Source: Thermoanaerobacterium thermosulfurigenes
GTDB lineage: Bacteria > Bacillota > Thermoanaerobacteria > Thermoanaerobacterales > Thermoanaerobacteraceae
NCBI RefSeq assembly: GCF_051201035.1
Contig: NZ_JBPODR010000006.1
Coordinates: forward strand, 50,200 to 114,199
Reading direction: 5' to 3'
DNA length: 64,000 nucleotides
Below the pieces are notes generated by a model. That model had not been told where the DNA came from, did not search any database, and saw only the letters and a program-made list of their open reading frames with translations. The position numbers and the translations under genes are program-made. This document shows positions 60,984-64,000 of the stretch, in pieces (position 1 is the first letter of the stretch; every line of letters begins with the position of its first letter).

Positions 60984-62702
60984 ATGGCTTTGGATGGCAT
61001 AACACTATATGGAATAGTCAATGAACTAAAAAGCACATTGCTTGATGGAAAAATAGATAAGATATATCAACCTGAAAAAGACGAAATCATAATCTTTATC
61101 AGAAATAACGGCAAAAATTATAAATTGCTTTTATCAGCAAATGCAAACTTCCCAAGAGTATATTTAACAGATGAAAATAAAGAAAATCCAATTACTCCTC
61201 CTATGTTTTGCATGTTACTTCGAAAGTATTTGCAAGGTGGAAAAATTATAGATATATACCAAAGGGGATTCGATAGAATTTTATTCATTGATGTTTTAAG
61301 TCGTGATGAATTAGAAAAAGAGGTCATAAAAACATTAGTGATAGAAATAATGGGGCGATACAGCAATATTATATTAATAGATAAAGAGAGTAGAATAATA
61401 ATCGATAGCATTAAAAGAGTGTATAAGGATATGAGCAAAATACGTGAAATAGTTCCCGATGTCAAATATGAGATGCCCCCACTACAAGATAAATTTACAA
61501 TTCAAGATTTTACAAAAGATGATTTGTCAAGAAAATTAAAATTAAAAAACGGGAAAAAAGTTGATAAAGCCCTTTTAGAGCTTTTTGAAGGATTTAGCCC
61601 TGTTTTATCAAGCGAAATTGCATATAGAAGTCAAGTCGATGATAGATACATAAATGAGCTTTCAGAAGACGATATAGAGAATTTGAATTATAATTTAAAT
61701 TTATTGAAAAGCCATTTAGAAAATTCAAATTTTAAACCATGTATCGCTTATGTTGACGATAATCCTTATGAATTTTCCATCATTGAGCTTACACAGTATG
61801 AAAATTTAGTTTTCTATAAAAGTGTTAATGAAGCCGCATTAAAGTTTTATAGAGAAAAAGCGAATGCAGAAAGTTTAAAATCTCGTTCTCATGATTTGAA
61901 AAAGCTTATTCAAACACATCTAGAGAGATTATATAATAAGCTTGAAAAACAATTAGATGAATTGAAAAATGCTGAAAATGCAGATATATACAAACTATAT
62001 GGCGAGCTCATAACAAGTAATTTGTATAAACTTAACAAAAAAACAGATGCATTTAAAACAATAAATTATTATACTGGTGAAGAAATAACAATACCACTAG
62101 ATATAAAATATACACCAAATGAAAATGCCCAAATGTATTTTAAAAAATATGCTAAATTAAAAAATGCAGTAGAATTTCTTACAAAGCAAATAGAAGAAAC
62201 AAAAAAAGAAATAGAATATCTAGAAGGACAACTTTTAAATGTTGAGCAGTGTACATTGCCATCAGAAATCGACGAAATAAGAGAAGAATTAGCAGATACA
62301 GGATACATAAAAAAGAAAAATAAAGACAAAAAACAAAAGAAAAGTATATCAAAACCTCTACACTATATATCTTCAGATAATTTTGATATCTATGTTGGAA
62401 AAAATAATGTACAAAATGATTACCTTACAATGAAATTTGCAGATATAAACGACATGTGGCTACACACAAAGAATATTCCTGGCTCACATGTCATAATCAA
62501 AAGCAAAGGCACTAAGATACCTGATAGCACTATTCTAGAAGCTGCAAAATTGGCGGCAACGCATAGCAAAGCAAAAAATTCATCAAATGTACCAGTTGAT
62601 TACACATTAAGAAAGTACGTCAAAAAACCGGCCGGGTCAAAACCGGGTTTCGTAATCTACACTAATCAAAAAACATTGTATGTGACACCTGACAATAAGT
62701 AG
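60984..62702 (+). CDS. rqcH: Ribosome quality control protein RqcH (NFACT/fibronectin-binding family)
   Basis: RqcH binds stalled 50S-peptidyl-tRNA and adds C-terminal alanine tails, marking the peptide for degradation. NFACT-N is followed by long coiled coils (about 290-350 and 385-450) and NFACT-R near the C-terminus with DIYVGKNNVQNDYLTMKF and DMWLHTKNIPGSHVIIKS. The residues needed for tailing in Bacillus, an Asp-Arg pair, are at positions 97-98 here (RGFDRILF). I use the second ATG at 60984, 9 nt after AGGA. The product is 572 residues. Confidence 0.94.
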   Translation: MALDGITLYGIVNELKSTLLDGKIDKIYQPEKDEIIIFIRNNGKNYKLLLSANANFPRVYLTDENKENPITPPMFCMLLRKYLQGGKIIDIYQRGFDRILFIDVLSRDELEKEVIKTLVIEIMGRYSNIILIDKESRIIIDSIKRVYKDMSKIREIVPDVKYEMPPLQDKFTIQDFTKDDLSRKLKLKNGKKVDKALLELFEGFSPVLSSEIAYRSQVDDRYINELSEDDIENLNYNLNLLKSHLENSNFKPCIAYVDDNPYEFSIIELTQYENLVFYKSVNEAALKFYREKANAESLKSRSHDLKKLIQTHLERLYNKLEKQLDELKNAENADIYKLYGELITSNLYKLNKKTDAFKTINYYTGEEITIPLDIKYTPNENAQMYFKKYAKLKNAVEFLTKQIEETKKEIEYLEGQLLNVEQCTLPSEIDEIREELADTGYIKKKNKDKKQKKSISKPLHYISSDNFDIYVGKNNVQNDYLTMKFADINDMWLHTKNIPGSHVIIKSKGTKIPDSTILEAAKLAATHSKAKNSSNVPVDYTLRKYVKKPAGSKPGFVIYTNQKTLYVTPDNK

Positions 62703-62719
62703 GCTTTCCCCTACTTATT
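62694..62719. terminator. Shared hairpin between rqcH and thpR
   Basis: AATAAGTAGG (62694-62703) pairs with CCTACTTATT (62710-62719), overlapping both stop codons of these convergent genes. Neither side has a long T-run. Confidence 0.6.
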
Positions 62720-63265
62720 CGATTTTAATGGTACATCTAAAATAGATTTGTAAACTCTTCTATTATTCTCTAACTTGCTTTCCATAAGATGTATATTAGA
62801 CACTGCAAAGTAATTAGAATCTAATTTATATAGATTGTTTATTTCTTCTATGCTCTTTTTCAAAATAATATCTCTTGCAACAGTGATATGCGTTTTAAAT
62901 TTTCTATCATCTTTTTTAAATCCTGCCTTAGATAATTCTGTTTCGATGGCATCATGTAATAATATAAGGTTATTATCATTTTTAACATCCACCCATAGTA
63001 CTCTTATATTATCTTTTCCTTCGAAACAACCAATTTTATTTAATCTAATGTAAAAGGGCTTAAAATTCGACGAAATATTATTTATTGTCTCTCTGATTTT
63101 ACTAACTTGCTCTTCATTTATTTCGCCAAAAAACTTAAGAGTTATATGTAAGTTATCTTTATTTGTACATCTTCCTTTTATTGTATATTTCTTTAACTCC
63201 TCTTGTAAATTATTAATTTCATTTATAATATTCTCACTTAATTTTATAGCTAAAAACGCTCTCAT
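62711..63265 (-). CDS. thpR: RNA 2',3'-cyclic phosphodiesterase ThpR
   Basis: A 2H phosphoesterase (LigT-like) that opens 2',3'-cyclic phosphates and can join RNA ends. Both catalytic HxTx motifs are present: LHITLKFFGEI near residue 41 and FKTHITVARD near 126. The N-terminus MRAFLAIKLSENI is family-typical. The product is 184 residues. The ATG at 63265 follows GGAGG. It lies 10 nt after the GNAT gene, so the two are co-transcribed. Confidence 0.93.
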   Translation of the reverse strand: MRAFLAIKLSENIINEINNLQEELKKYTIKGRCTNKDNLHITLKFFGEINEEQVSKIRETINNISSNFKPFYIRLNKIGCFEGKDNIRVLWVDVKNDNNLILLHDAIETELSKAGFKKDDRKFKTHITVARDIILKKSIEEINNLYKLDSNYFAVSNIHLMESKLENNRRVYKSILDVPLKSNK

Positions 63266-63275
63266 ATTTCCTCCA

Positions 63276-63839
63276 TTATGTATTATTTCTATTATTTCCC
63301 TGGAAATTATGCTCTAAAAATTCGCTTTTTATAATCCCCATTATCCATTCGTTTATATATCGACCATGTTTATATACAACTTCTCGCAGCAATCCTTCTT
63401 TTTTAAAACCACATTTTTCATAACATTTTATTGCTCTCTCATTAAAATCATACACTTTTAATTCCACTCTATGCAAATTTAATTCATTAAATATAAAATC
63501 TAATAATGTCACTAATGCCTCTGTACCTAGACCTCTGTTTCTATACTTCTCCTCACCTATCATTATCGCAATTTCACAATGCCTATTTTTCCAATCCACA
63601 TTGCCATATGAAATATTACCTATATATTCTTTAGTTTCATTATAAATAATTGCAAATTCACCCGATTCATGATGATTAGCCTTTTTACTAAGCCATTCTG
63701 AAACTGAACCTTCTGTCACAGGATATGGTATACCAGGCATCAAAAAATTTCTACTGTCTTCACTATTGCGAAATTCTACAAATTTCTTAATATATTTAGG
63801 CTCAAATGGTACAAGTTCAACATTTTTACTTTTTAACAT
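63276..63839 (-). CDS. GNAT family N-acetyltransferase (RimJ/RimL-like)
   Basis: A 187-residue acetyltransferase of the RimJ/RimL type, with VELVPFEPKYIKKFVEFRN, GNISYGNVDWKNRHCEIAIM, the acetyl-CoA pyrophosphate loop EEKYRNRGLGTEALVTLLD and HRVELKVYDFNERAIKCYEK. Acetylated target unknown; alternatives are ribosomal proteins, spermidine or antibiotics. The ATG at 63839 follows AGGAAGTG. It begins a short unit with thpR, downstream of the rRNA operon. Confidence 0.88.
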   Translation of the reverse strand: MLKSKNVELVPFEPKYIKKFVEFRNSEDSRNFLMPGIPYPVTEGSVSEWLSKKANHHESGEFAIIYNETKEYIGNISYGNVDWKNRHCEIAIMIGEEKYRNRGLGTEALVTLLDFIFNELNLHRVELKVYDFNERAIKCYEKCGFKKEGLLREVVYKHGRYINEWIMGIIKSEFLEHNFQGNNRNNT

Positions 63840-63872
63840 TCTTTCACTTCCTTTCTTATAATTTTAACGCTT

Positions 63873-63881
63873 ATTATACCA
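63873..63881 (-). promoter_or_regulatory. Extended -10 promoter element of the GNAT-thpR unit
   Basis: On the minus strand TGGTATAAT (TGnTATAAT) lies about 34 nt before the GNAT start and just after the 5S terminator. No good -35 is present. Confidence 0.55.
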
Positions 63882-63889
63882 TAAAAAAC

Positions 63890-63929
63890 AAAAAAGAGAT
63901 AGTCTATTTAAAACAGACTACCTCTTTTA
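63890..63929 (-). terminator. Terminator of the rRNA operon
   Basis: AGAGGTAGTCTG and the near-complementary AGACTATCTCT pair around a short loop on the minus strand, followed by TTTTTTG. It lies about 10 nt after the 5S rRNA end. Confidence 0.88.
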
Positions 63930-63939
63930 TAAATTTTTA

Positions 63940-64000
63940 CCGGCAGCGACCTACTCTCCCGAGTAATCAGTACCATCGGCGCTGGAGGGCTTCACTTCCG
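63940..64000 (-). rRNA. rrf: 5S ribosomal RNA (partial, 3' half)
   Basis: On the minus strand the last 61 bases match the 3' half of bacterial 5S rRNA: GAAGCCCTCCAGCGCCGATG, GGTACT, then GGGAGAGTAGGTCGCTGCCG. The 5' half, and presumably 23S and 16S further upstream, lie outside the window. A terminator follows directly. No tRNA is seen between 5S and the terminator. Confidence 0.93.

Noticed and set aside
1..64000. CRISPR array, prophage, insertion sequence or defence island
   Set aside because: No regular spaced repeats, transposase, integrase, tRNA-flanked insertion or compositional break seen by eye; nearly all genes are conserved housekeeping genes.

Overview
The window is core chromosome of a low-GC, Gram-positive, endospore-forming Firmicute. 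The proteins and gene order look most like the Thermoanaerobacterales, probably a Thermoanaerobacterium or close relative. That placement is inferred from protein resemblance and synteny; I could not search a database. Evidence for a spore former is direct: two alpha/beta-type SASPs, SpoVS with a near-perfect SigH-type promoter, YlbJ, and a 30-residue SpoVM hidden between rpmB and a small membrane-protein gene. Flagellar basal-body genes at the left edge imply motility. I see no prophage, insertion sequence, CRISPR array, toxin-antitoxin pair or defence island.

Layout, left to right. (1) 1-5300, minus: hslV-hslU-codY, a terminator, then flgB-flgC-fliE-fliF (fliF runs off the edge). This is the Bacillus codWXY-flgBC-fliEF order, but trmFO and xerC/codV are absent between topA and hslV. 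(2) 5300-9700: topA and dprA on minus, diverging from rnhB-yraN on plus. (3) 9720-18030, minus: the translation/secretion block ylxM-ffh-rpsP-khpA-rimM-trmD-rplS-rbgA-comM-trpS with its own consensus promoter, preceded by ftsY. (4) 18045-21930, minus: smc and the SigH-type spoVS unit. (5) 22020-30560, minus: the fatty-acid regulon fapR-plsX-fabH-fabK-fabD-fabG-acpP-fabF, followed by rnc and a radical SAM gene. A candidate FapR operator lies at the fapR promoter. (6) 30667-33633, minus: yceD-rpmF, and pta-ackA for acetate formation. (7) 33778-39500: tmcAL and ylbJ on plus, converging on rsmD-coaD-coiled-coil gene; then twin SASP genes. (8) 38654-43520, minus: asp23-fakA-recG-degV, a probable fatty acid kinase system plus a helicase. 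(9) 43628-44300: rpmB (plus, two promoters), spoVM and a 61-residue membrane protein (minus). (10) 44350-60818, minus: dapF, yicC, remA, gmk, rpoZ, coaBC, priA, def, fmt, DUF116, a zinc metalloprotease, rsmB, rlmN, prpC, prkC, rsgA, rpe, thiN. This is the Bacillus yloC-to-thiN backbone with two local insertions and dapF in front. (11) 60984-64000: rqcH on plus, converging on thpR and a GNAT acetyltransferase; the 3' half of a minus-strand 5S rRNA marks the end of an rRNA operon outside the window.

How it works together: the dense minus-strand operons couple ribosome production and quality control (L19, L28, L32, S16, TrmD, RimM, RbgA, RsgA, RsmB, RsmD, RlmN, RqcH), SRP targeting (YlxM, Ffh, FtsY), membrane lipid synthesis (Fab, PlsX, FapR, FakA/DegV) and cell-state signalling (CodY, PrkC/PrpC, RemA). 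Sporulation genes are scattered as small independent units. No gap between genes reaches 300 bases; gaps with recognisable signals are annotated. Several starts were moved inward because a clear ribosome-binding site and family length favour an internal ATG, GTG or TTG. Nothing in the window looks like an undescribed multi-gene system. The best second-look items are the hidden spoVM, the 210-bp identical SASP duplication, the terminator-embedded ribosome-binding site at 44302-44343, the HslV propeptide and the acpP-fabF palindrome.
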